Shown: positions 1-6,055 of the stretch, one piece after another
Numbering within the stretch: the first letter of the stretch is position 1
Layout: each line of letters begins with the position of its first letter
DNA from: Bacteroidota bacterium
Lineage (GTDB): Bacteria; Bacteroidota; Bacteroidia; Bacteroidales; JAAYUG01
Assembly (NCBI GenBank): GCA_021812865.1
Contig: JAKAMP010000039.1
Coordinates: 1-10,759 of the forward strand
Direction of reading: 5' to 3'
Length of the DNA: 10,759 nucleotides
Notes under the pieces: generated by a model
What the model saw: only the letters and a program-made list of their open reading frames with translations
What the model was told of the DNA's origin: nothing
Databases searched by the model: none
Translations under genes and position numbers: made by a program

Positions 1-86
1 ATTTCAGGGCAAAATGATCGGTTTGTCAATAGATGGATGAAAAACTGGCCCTCGTCTATATTTTTATCTCATTCGTCGAAAGTTTT

Positions 87-116
87 TTCGCAAGTTAATC
101 ATTCGTTCTATGTTTG
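87..116 (+). promoter_or_regulatory. Candidate Bacteroidota promoter for the Kelch gene
   Basis: TATGTTTG at 109-116 fits the Bacteroidota -7 consensus TAnnTTTG exactly. A weak -33 element (TTCG, 87-90) lies 18 bases upstream. This predicts a transcript starting near 123, with a leader of about 50 bases before the Kelch start. The leader contains a small inverted repeat (GCCAG 131-135, CTGGC 142-146). The -7 match is good and the -33 is poor, so confidence is moderate. Confidence 0.45.
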
Positions 117-176
117 GCAAATTACCGTGTGCCAGGATAATCTGGCCGATTCAAAACCTTCTTAAAAACAGTGAAC

Positions 177-1178
177 ATGAACACAAAGCTAAGCATAATT
201 TCAATAGCTATCCTTTCAGTTTTGTCGCTTGGATCCTGTAACAAATCGAGCACCACCAGCCTGGTTGGAAACTGGGTACATCTTTCTGATTTTGATGGTT
301 CACCCCGAAGCGATGCCGTGGCATTCACTATCAATGGCAAGGGTTATATTGGCACTGGCTTTGACGGCGACAACAGGCTGGCCGATTTCTGGGAATACAA
401 TGCCGACAAAGATTATTGGGTACAAAAGGCCAGCTTGCCGGGTGCGCCGAGAAGCGGGGCAGTTGGTTTCGCTACCGATACCATGGGTTACATTGGAACT
501 GGCTATGATGGCTTGAATAAGCTGAATGATTTCTGGGAATATGATCCTACAGCAAATGCCTGGACACAGAAGGCAAATTTCGGAGGAACCGGCCGATATG
601 GTGCAGTAGGTTTTGCCCTGAATAACCATGGATACCTGGGAACAGGCTACGACGGAAGCACGCTGAAGGATTTCTGGAGATACAGCCCTGATTCTGATAC
701 CTGGACACAGGTTACCAGCGTTGGCGGATCAAAGAGAAGAGATGCAGTTGCTTTTGTAATCGACGGCAAAGGATATATTGCTACGGGCATCAATAATGGT
801 GTATTTGTTAGCGATTTCTGGGAATATACCCCTGAAACTGATACATGGACAAGGAAAAGAGATATAGCCAATACTTCCGCAGAAACCTATGATGATTCAT
901 ATGCTATCATCAGGGCCAGTGGAGTAGGTTTTTCTGTAAATGGTAAGGGTTATGTCGGTACCGGTGGACTAAGCTCAGTGAGCAATGATATCTGGGAATA
1001 TAATCCTTTAACCGATTTGTGGCAACAAAAAACCAGCCTTGAAGGTGCACAGAGAACTGAAGCTGTGGCATTCTCCATCGGAAACCGCGGATATGTTCTC
1101 ACAGGCCGCAACAGCAGTTATTATTTCGATGATAACTGGGGCTTCGATCCCAATGCGGAATACAACAAATATGACTAA
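177..1178 (+). CDS. Kelch-repeat beta-propeller lipoprotein
   Basis: This is a predicted lipoprotein made almost entirely of Kelch-type repeats, so its likely role is binding or scaffolding at the cell envelope. From the ATG at 177 a signal peptide ends in a lipobox LGSC with Cys21 as the lipidation site. Six repeats of about 46-48 residues follow, beginning near residues 44, 92, 140, 187, 247 and 293. Each carries the pattern AVxFxxxGxGYxGTG, then DFWEYxPxxDxWxQK. Repeat 4 has an insertion of about 12 residues, and repeat 6 ends the protein without the usual Trp-Lys tail. Six blades would make a complete propeller, as in NanM-type mutarotases and galactose-oxidase-like proteins, but no catalytic site is recognisable. 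An in-frame GTG at 171 is an alternative start; ATG 177 is preferred. The 3' end overlaps the DUF4907-type gene by 8 bases, so the two are probably translated together. Fold and localisation are well supported; the ligand is unknown. Confidence 0.88.
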   Translation: MNTKLSIISIAILSVLSLGSCNKSSTTSLVGNWVHLSDFDGSPRSDAVAFTINGKGYIGTGFDGDNRLADFWEYNADKDYWVQKASLPGAPRSGAVGFATDTMGYIGTGYDGLNKLNDFWEYDPTANAWTQKANFGGTGRYGAVGFALNNHGYLGTGYDGSTLKDFWRYSPDSDTWTQVTSVGGSKRRDAVAFVIDGKGYIATGINNGVFVSDFWEYTPETDTWTRKRDIANTSAETYDDSYAIIRASGVGFSVNGKGYVGTGGLSSVSNDIWEYNPLTDLWQQKTSLEGAQRTEAVAFSIGNRGYVLTGRNSSYYFDDNWGFDPNAEYNKYD

Positions 1179-1497
1179 AACGCTGCGATATTTCCTCTTT
1201 ATCCTGTTAGCGTTGGGAGTGGTCTTGCTGATTCTGACCATAGCCAGTCAGAAACAAAACAAGCCCGAACTCAAAGCAATTACTTTCAAAACCGAATCAG
1301 GATGGGGATACCGTATCGTTTACCGGCATAAAGTGATCATACAGCAGGAGAATATTCCCGCGATAACAGGTAACCAGTCATTCAGTTCGGAAAATGAGGC
1401 AAAACGCACAGCCGAGCTGGTAGTGAATAAATTGATGAATAAACAACTGCCTTATATCTCTGTTCGCGAGCTGGATTCCCTCAAGGTAAAATACTGA
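1171..1497 (+). CDS. DUF4907-type membrane-anchored protein
   Basis: This is a 108-residue protein with one N-terminal membrane helix (about residues 7-25) and a small outward-facing domain. Residues 44-105 resemble the DUF4907 family as I remember it: GWGYRI near the start, a central IPAITG segment, then an alpha-helical NEAKRTAELVVNK stretch. Proteins of this kind are found beside Kelch proteins in Bacteroidota, as here. The frame stays open upstream to 1039, but that part lies inside the Kelch gene. The ATG at 1171 overlaps the Kelch stop codon and places the membrane helix right at the N-terminus, so it is the likely start. The overlap implies translational coupling and a joint envelope function. 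A terminator follows at 1554. Biochemical function is unknown. Confidence 0.82.
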   Translation: MTKTLRYFLFILLALGVVLLILTIASQKQNKPELKAITFKTESGWGYRIVYRHKVIIQQENIPAITGNQSFSSENEAKRTAELVVNKLMNKQLPYISVRELDSLKVKY

Positions 1498-1821
1498 ACG
1501 GTTCCCCTCTGGGTTATGAACATACCCGGTTGCAGGATATCCGATCCATACATAAAGCTGCAGTAACTCTGCAGCTTTTTTCATTGTACGGCCCAGGGTA
1601 ATGATCATTCCCGTGTTTACCTGATGTGGGATTTTATCCGGAGAAATCCGCCGTCCTTAAATTTTATCCTGCTCGCTTCACTTTTCATTTGATCTGTTAG
1701 GTGCTCTCCATCAAAATAAGCAAATTTGTTGTATCCTGGCGGAGGGATAGATTCATCCTGAAAATAGCCAGGAGGCAAAATGAACAGAACCGGAAAACCT
1801 GAAACCTTCAAACCTGTAGTT
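1498..1821. other. Intergenic region with terminator and esterase leader
   Basis: These 324 bases hold no convincing gene. They contain the intrinsic terminator at 1554-1581, a 10-base palindrome AATGATCATT (1600-1609) framed by GGG and CCC, and a 7-base inverted repeat (TCCTGGC 1734-1740, GCCAGGA 1767-1773) just ahead of the esterase. An AGGAGG at 1770-1775 sits 4 bases before an in-frame ATG at 1780. I found no well-spaced TTTG/TAnnTTTG promoter; the nearest -7-like string, CAAATTTG at 1721-1728, has one mismatch and no -33 partner at the right distance. Confidence 0.6.
1554..1581 (+). terminator. Rho-independent terminator after Kelch/DUF4907 pair
   Basis: A perfect 10-base-pair stem (AAAGCTGCAG 1554-1563, CTGCAGCTTT 1569-1578) encloses the 5-base loop TAACT and runs into six T (1576-1581). 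It lies 57 bases after the DUF4907-type stop codon and ends that transcript. Confidence 0.88.
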
Positions 1822-3246
1822 ATGAAAAAACTAATATTTTTTCTGCTGATGACTGTACTGTTGTACATGCCATTGGAGTGGATGAATGCCGATGTACGCC
1901 TTCCATCCGTGATTGGAAATCATATGGTCCTGCAGCAAAAAAGCAATGTCCAGCTGTGGGGATGGTGCAGTCCCGGTGAAAAAATCAACGTTACGGCCAG
2001 CTGGGATACCGTGCATTACACCACCATGGGTAGTAGGGGGGCCGACTGGATGCTGACGATAGCCACTCCTTCAGCCGGTGGACCCTTCACCATTACCATC
2101 AAAGGACAGAATACCATTGTGCTTGAGGATGTGATGGTCGGGGAGGTATGGGTATGCAGCGGACAAAGCAACATGGAAATGAGCGCCGGCTGGGGGCTGA
2201 ATCCGCCATTCAATGAAGTACCCGATGAAAGCAACAAAAACATCAGGCTTTTTTATGTTTCCAAGGCTACCGCGGACTGTCCCCAGGACAATAGCGACGG
2301 GAAATGGACAACCTGTACCGTTGATGACATGCGCAGGTTCAGCGCCATCGGGTACTACTTTGCAAAACGACTGACGAAGGAACTGAATGTGCCGGTGGGC
2401 GTAATCAATTCAAACTGGGGAGGAACCCCTGCCGAGGTTTGGACTCCCCGCGACAAGGTAGTGAACAACCCGACGCTAAATTCCACAGCCGGCAAATATG
2501 ATCTCACCAACTGGTGGCCAGTCGATCCGGGCGTAACATACAACGCAATGATTTACCCCATCACCCGCTTTGCCATTGCCGGAGTACTCTGGTACCAGGG
2601 CGAGTCCAATGTGGGCACCTGGTCAACATACCAGGCCTTGCTGACCACCATGATCGGCTCCTGGAGAAGTGCATGGCACAAGGATTTTCCATTTTACTAC
2701 GTTCAGATCGCCCCCTATGCAGGCTATGGACAGGAGAATGTCTGCGCCCTGCAGCGGGAGGTTCAAACCCGGCTGATGGAAGTGCTTCATTCCGGGATGG
2801 TGGTGATCAGCGACCTGGTGGACAATGTGAACGATATTCACCCCAAAGATAAGATCGATGTGGCCAACAGGCTTGCCAACTGGGCCCTGGCCGAGACATA
2901 CGGAGTAAAAGGTCTTGCATATAAAAGTCCGCAATTCAGAAGAATGAATATCGACAAGGGGAAAATCAGGCTGAGTTTCGACAATGCTCCCAACGGGCTG
3001 ATGAGCAAGGGTGGTGATCCGAAAGAGTTCCAGATTGCCGGCGAGGATAGGATTTTTATCCCTGCCCAGGCCAGGATCGAAGGCAATACCATACTCGTGT
3101 GGAGCAAACAGGTTAAAAATCCCGTGGCTGTTCGTTTCGGTTTCAGCAATGCTTCCATTCCCAATGTTTTCAACATGGAAGGCTTACCGGTGAACCTGTT
3201 CCGCACCGATAACTGGGATGTGCCCACTTTACCAGTGAAAAAATAA
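1822..3246 (+). CDS. Sialate O-acetylesterase-family exported SGNH hydrolase
   Basis: This 474-residue exported esterase probably removes O-acetyl groups from sugars such as sialic acids or acetylated plant glycans. A signal peptide (about residues 1-23) precedes a beta-rich N-terminal domain. The SASA hydrolase core carries GQSNME with nucleophile Ser116, the block WYQGESN at 257-263, and DIHP with Asp338 and His340, which complete the catalytic triad. A beta-rich tail closes the protein. Length and motif order match bacterial SASA-family enzymes, and all key residues are present. The start at 1822 gives a normal MKK-type signal peptide. The in-frame ATG at 1780 has an AGGAGG ahead of it but would add 14 residues before the signal sequence. 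The gene appears monocistronic: a terminator lies upstream and the next gene is 189 bases downstream. No sialidase, SusC/SusD pair or other glycan gene is adjacent, so the true substrate is open. Confidence 0.9.
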   Translation: MKKLIFFLLMTVLLYMPLEWMNADVRLPSVIGNHMVLQQKSNVQLWGWCSPGEKINVTASWDTVHYTTMGSRGADWMLTIATPSAGGPFTITIKGQNTIVLEDVMVGEVWVCSGQSNMEMSAGWGLNPPFNEVPDESNKNIRLFYVSKATADCPQDNSDGKWTTCTVDDMRRFSAIGYYFAKRLTKELNVPVGVINSNWGGTPAEVWTPRDKVVNNPTLNSTAGKYDLTNWWPVDPGVTYNAMIYPITRFAIAGVLWYQGESNVGTWSTYQALLTTMIGSWRSAWHKDFPFYYVQIAPYAGYGQENVCALQREVQTRLMEVLHSGMVVISDLVDNVNDIHPKDKIDVANRLANWALAETYGVKGLAYKSPQFRRMNIDKGKIRLSFDNAPNGLMSKGGDPKEFQIAGEDRIFIPAQARIEGNTILVWSKQVKNPVAVRFGFSNASIPNVFNMEGLPVNLFRTDNWDVPTLPVKK

Positions 3247-3308
3247 ATGGCTGGATTTTAGGCCGTAAACGACCGGAACAATTTTGCTGCAGGGTTTCAG
3301 CAGGTGTG

Positions 3309-3363
3309 ATCTTTATTGCAATCGGCAATCGTGTTAAAGACTTGTTAATAAGGCAATAAAGAT
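3309..3363. repeat. 11-bp inverted repeat with tandem GCAATCG
   Basis: ATCTTTATTGC (3309-3319) and GCAATAAAGAT (3353-3363) form a perfect 11-base inverted repeat separated by 33 bases. Inside it the heptamer GCAATCG occurs twice in tandem (3318-3331). There is no T-run after it, so it is a poor terminator. It lies about 75 bases ahead of the AKR-like gene and just upstream of a weak promoter-like pair (TTG 3373-3375, TAACTTG 3398-3404). It could be an operator or an mRNA stem-loop. Confidence 0.55.
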
Positions 3364-3435
3364 TCGTAAGGGTTGCAAGGAAATGGGAATTTCGTTGTAA
3401 CTTGAGATCAATTACACCTCACTAAAGCCATTGGT

Positions 3436-4653
3436 ATGATGAAAAATGAAGCACGCAGGGATTTCCTCAAAAAGGGACTCTTCGGAATGGCAGGAGCTGC
3501 CATGCTTCCATCTGCAATATCCGGAAAAACGCTGAAAACATCGTCATTCCAGTCCGACAATAAACTGGTATACCGTAAACTGGGTAAAACAGGGCTGGAT
3601 GTACCTGTTATAAGCCTTGGCGCCGGCGATACGAACAATCCCAACCTGGTAAAAGCCTGCCACGAAGCAGGCATCAGGCTCTTTTTTTCGGCCACTTATT
3701 ATGGAGAAGGGAACAATGAGAAAATGCTGGGTGATGCATTGCGCGGGTTCCCCAGGGATTCTTTTTTCGTAGGAACTGCGGCCATTCCCAAAGGAATAGA
3801 TCACAAAAACGGAGTTTATACGAAAGATTCAACCCGTGAAGGCCTGGTAAAAACCGTGGAAGACAGCCTGAAACGATTCGGTTTCGATCATATGGATTTC
3901 CTTCTGCTTCCCTTTGCGGCCAAAAGAGAATCGGTATTCTTTGAACCGCTGCTCAGGGCTATGGAAGATCTGAAAAAGCAAGGGAAAACCCGTTTCATAG
4001 GCATTGCCTCACACAGCTGGGTGGACGAGGCACTGCACGCAGCCGCGGATACGAAAATATACGATATGGCCATGCCTGCCTATAATTTCAGGGCAGAAAA
4101 CAAGCAGGCGATGAACGAAGCCCTTGGTTATGCTGCCAATTCCGGCATGGGAATCATTGCCATGAAAACGCAGGCAGGCGGCTACTGGGATAAAGAAAGA
4201 ACCCAGCCCATCAATTCGAAGGCAACCCTTCGATGGGTGCTCCAGAACGAGCATGTAACCAGCGTGGTTTCGGGAATGTCAAAATTCGAGGAACTGCAGC
4301 AAAACCTGGCCCTGATGAATGAGCTGAAATTCACAGATCAGGATATGAAGGACCTGAAGCTGGCTTACAATGATAATACTCCGGGCATGTATTGCAAACA
4401 ATGCAGGGAGTGTATTCCCCAGTGTAAAAGGAATCTCGATATCCCAACCCTTATGCGGAGTTATATGTATGCCTACGGGTACAGGAACCTCGAGCATGCG
4501 CAACACACCCTCCTGGCATCAGGAATAGCGGAAGATCCGTGCAGCGATTGTTCCACCTGCAATATCAAATGCACATCGGGCTTCAATGTGAAGGAAAAAA
4601 TCCAGGACATTGCACGTCTGCGAAACGTTCCGGTAGACCTGATCAAAGGGTAA
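3436..4653 (+). CDS. Tat-exported aldo/keto reductase-like ferredoxin protein
   Basis: This 405-residue protein has a Tat signal (RRDFLKK, Arg7-Arg8, then a hydrophobic stretch), an aldo/keto reductase barrel (about 43-300) and a ferredoxin-like tail with two CxxCxxCxxxC motifs (Cys320/323/326/330 and Cys369/372/375/379). These should bind two [4Fe-4S] clusters. Tat export fits a protein folded with its cofactors in the cytoplasm and then moved to the periplasm. The barrel aligns without gaps to the usual motifs, but the catalytic tetrad is mostly missing. The expected Asp is Phe84 in RLFFSATYYG, the Lys is Ala115 in VGTAAIPKG, and the His is Pro159 in DFLLLPF; only Tyr89 remains. The end of the barrel keeps a cofactor-site-like VVSGMSKFEELQQN. 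It may therefore be an electron-transfer or binding protein rather than a classical NADPH carbonyl reductase. An ATG pair lies at 3436/3439; the first was chosen. A hairpin terminator follows, so the gene is probably transcribed alone. Confidence 0.9.
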   Translation: MMKNEARRDFLKKGLFGMAGAAMLPSAISGKTLKTSSFQSDNKLVYRKLGKTGLDVPVISLGAGDTNNPNLVKACHEAGIRLFFSATYYGEGNNEKMLGDALRGFPRDSFFVGTAAIPKGIDHKNGVYTKDSTREGLVKTVEDSLKRFGFDHMDFLLLPFAAKRESVFFEPLLRAMEDLKKQGKTRFIGIASHSWVDEALHAAADTKIYDMAMPAYNFRAENKQAMNEALGYAANSGMGIIAMKTQAGGYWDKERTQPINSKATLRWVLQNEHVTSVVSGMSKFEELQQNLALMNELKFTDQDMKDLKLAYNDNTPGMYCKQCRECIPQCKRNLDIPTLMRSYMYAYGYRNLEHAQHTLLASGIAEDPCSDCSTCNIKCTSGFNVKEKIQDIARLRNVPVDLIKG

Positions 4654-4684
4654 GCTTTTCCCGATCTGAACCATCATAATGCAC

Positions 4685-4725
4685 CAATACCCGCGGAAGA
4701 ATTTCTTCACGGGTATTGACATTTT
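4685..4725 (+). terminator. Hairpin terminator after the AKR-like gene
   Basis: CAATACCCG (4685-4693) pairs perfectly with CGGGTATTG (4710-4718). Inside, after a small internal loop, GAAGA and TCTTC extend the stem around a 3-base loop. Only four T follow (4722-4725), so the tail is weak, but the stem is long. It separates this gene from the Dabb gene, which has its own promoter. Confidence 0.7.
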
Positions 4726-4738
4726 ATACCGTCCCCCT

Positions 4739-4769
4739 TTTGAGGTATCTGTGTAAATATGTATATTTG
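4739..4769 (+). promoter_or_regulatory. Bacteroidota-type promoter for the Dabb gene
   Basis: TTTG at 4739-4742, exactly 19 bases, then TATATTTG at 4762-4769 fits the Bacteroidota housekeeping consensus (TTTG-N19-TAnnTTTG) at every fixed base. Transcription would start near 4776, leaving a leader of about 66 bases before the ATG at 4842. Confidence 0.75.
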
Positions 4770-4841
4770 TTCATGATAAACAATAGCTGTAATGTATTAT
4801 GAATCAGCTTGGTGTGGTTATGTCTATTTAATTTCTGCTGC

Positions 4842-5174
4842 ATGAGAAATATCTTTGTACATCATGTTTTCTTCTGGCTCAATGAACCTGGGAACCTTCA
4901 GGTAAGGGAAAAATTTGAAAAGGGACTGCAGGACCTTTTACAGATAGGTGAAATTCAGGAGTTCCATATTGGTAAGCCGGCAGATACTCACCGTTCCGTG
5001 GTTGAGAACTCTTATACCTACTCCCTGCTGGTAATATTCAGGGATAAGGAAGATCACGATATTTATCAGAACCATCCCATTCACCACAAATTTATTGACG
5101 AATGCGGAAGCTTCTGGAACCGCATACAGGTTTTCGATTCGGTCGATCCAGCTAAGAAACAGGGAACAATGTAA
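4842..5174 (+). CDS. Dabb (stress-responsive A/B barrel) domain protein
   Basis: This is a 110-residue cytoplasmic protein with no signal peptide, made of a single dimeric alpha/beta-barrel (Dabb) domain. Family features visible are the opening strand VHHVFFWL (residues 6-13), a helix with EKFEKGLQDLL, and the second half from DTHRSVVENSYTYSLLVIF to YQNHPIHHKFIDE, ending in a strand IQVFDS. Dabb proteins are small homodimers; some act as cyclases or in stress responses, but most have no known role, and nothing here points to a substrate. The frame is open from an ATG at 4809, but the start at 4842 places the first Dabb strand at the N-terminus, as is normal. The gene has its own promoter and lies 154 bases before the redox operon, so it is probably separate. 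Confidence 0.87.
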   Translation: MRNIFVHHVFFWLNEPGNLQVREKFEKGLQDLLQIGEIQEFHIGKPADTHRSVVENSYTYSLLVIFRDKEDHDIYQNHPIHHKFIDECGSFWNRIQVFDSVDPAKKQGTM

Positions 5175-5269
5175 AATCATTTCCAATTTACTAGTTGTTC
5201 AGGCATATTTTCCCGGAGTGTTTGCCCGTTTGCCGTAAATTCCTTTCACCTGATATTATTCCATTTAAG

Positions 5270-5300
5270 TTTGAAATGTCCTTTCCGGAGGTTAACTTTG
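5270..5300 (+). promoter_or_regulatory. Bacteroidota-type promoter for the membrane redox operon
   Basis: TTTG at 5270-5273, exactly 19 bases, then TAACTTTG at 5293-5300 is a full match to TTTG-N19-TAnnTTTG. Transcription would begin near 5307, about 22 bases before the ATG of the CcdA/SafE-like gene at 5329. It is identical in spacing to the promoter at 4739-4769. Confidence 0.75.
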
Positions 5301-5328
5301 GGTAAGATGTTTTCAAACATGGGAAGCC

Positions 5329-5958
5329 ATGCATTCTTCTGAAGGCTTTTTACTTGGACTGAGTACCGGCGCTGTTTGCCTGGCGACCTGCGGGCCTGTT
5401 CTTATCCCTTATCTTCTGGCCGAATCGAATGCGGTAGTGAAAAATTTCCTTGAAGTCGGCCTGTTTCTATCGGGCAGGCTTGTAGCCTATGTGCTCACAG
5501 GCGTTATCACGGGTATCGCCGGCACGCTCTTCCTACAGAACCATGTTTTTCAAGGATTCGTCCCAGGGATCATCGACGTAATCCTTTCTCTTTCACTTTT
5601 AGCTTATGCCTTCTTCCGTTTCAGGCATGTTTGTCCGGGAGAAACAAGCAATCAACTGGCCGGCAGGCTCGGCTTGCACTGGCCAGAGGCAATTCCTCTT
5701 CTGGGAGGGTTTGCCAGCGGATTGAATTTTTGTCCGCCCTTCATTCTGGCCATTGCCCAGGCATCCGCTTCGGGAAACATTGCCGGAAGCGTCATCTACT
5801 TTGTTGCATTTTTTGCCGGCACTTCCCTTTATTTTATTCCCCTTCCTTTTATTGGATTTTTCCGCCGGAAGCAAAGCCTTACCATCATTGGCAAATTTGC
5901 AGCCATCATCGCGGGTTTATATTTTCTTTATAAGGGAATATTTATTATCTTTCATTAA
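5329..5958 (+). CDS. CcdA/SafE-like transmembrane redox protein
   Basis: This is a 209-residue inner-membrane protein with about six hydrophobic helices, resembling the DsbD/CcdA transmembrane family (often labelled sulfite exporter TauE/SafE, DsbD_2 type). The first helix has Cys17 and Cys21 in AVCLATCGPVLIPYL. The second half has Cys135 in LNFCPPFILA, the pseudo-symmetric partner position. In CcdA and DsbD such a pair carries electrons from cytoplasmic thioredoxin to the periplasm. The conserved prolines beside both cysteines support this reading over a simple anion exporter. A charged loop (FRFRHVCPGETSN) with one more Cys separates the two halves. The gene is first in a likely three-gene operon, 97 bases before the polyferredoxin gene. 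No thioredoxin-like periplasmic partner is seen in the window. Family membership is fairly sure; the transported electrons or ion are not. Confidence 0.82.
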   Translation: MHSSEGFLLGLSTGAVCLATCGPVLIPYLLAESNAVVKNFLEVGLFLSGRLVAYVLTGVITGIAGTLFLQNHVFQGFVPGIIDVILSLSLLAYAFFRFRHVCPGETSNQLAGRLGLHWPEAIPLLGGFASGLNFCPPFILAIAQASASGNIAGSVIYFVAFFAGTSLYFIPLPFIGFFRRKQSLTIIGKFAAIIAGLYFLYKGIFIIFH

Positions 5959-6055
5959 ATCAATGCAATACAAAATATTCCATCTGGCTCTGATCATGAA
6001 TACCCTTATCCTTATTATATTCCATCTCTAACCCTACACTAATCTGTATCACGGA

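Noticed and set aside
1039..1170. Longer N-terminus for the DUF4907-type protein
   Set aside because: The extra 44 codons lie within the Kelch gene in another frame and would bury the membrane helix; ATG 1171 overlaps the Kelch stop and fits the family.
1617..1868. 83-codon minus-strand frame in the gap before the esterase
   Set aside because: It overlaps the esterase signal-peptide region, has no recognisable domain, promoter or start context, and its direction opposes all neighbours.
2514..2852. 112-codon plus-strand frame inside the esterase gene
   Set aside because: It is a shadow frame; the esterase frame holds all catalytic motifs.
3268..3308. Short hairpins after the esterase as a terminator (TGCTG/CAGCA)
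   Set aside because: The stem is only five base pairs with an 8-base loop and no T-run; too weak to call.
3667..3703. Run of seven T at the missing AKR catalytic Asp, possible sequencing error
   Set aside because: The reading frame and motif alignment are intact on both sides, and two other tetrad residues at distant sites are also replaced, so a single indel cannot explain it.
4850..4857. TATCTTTG, a perfect -7 promoter match
   Set aside because: It lies just inside the Dabb coding sequence with no -33 partner at the right spacing; taken as chance.
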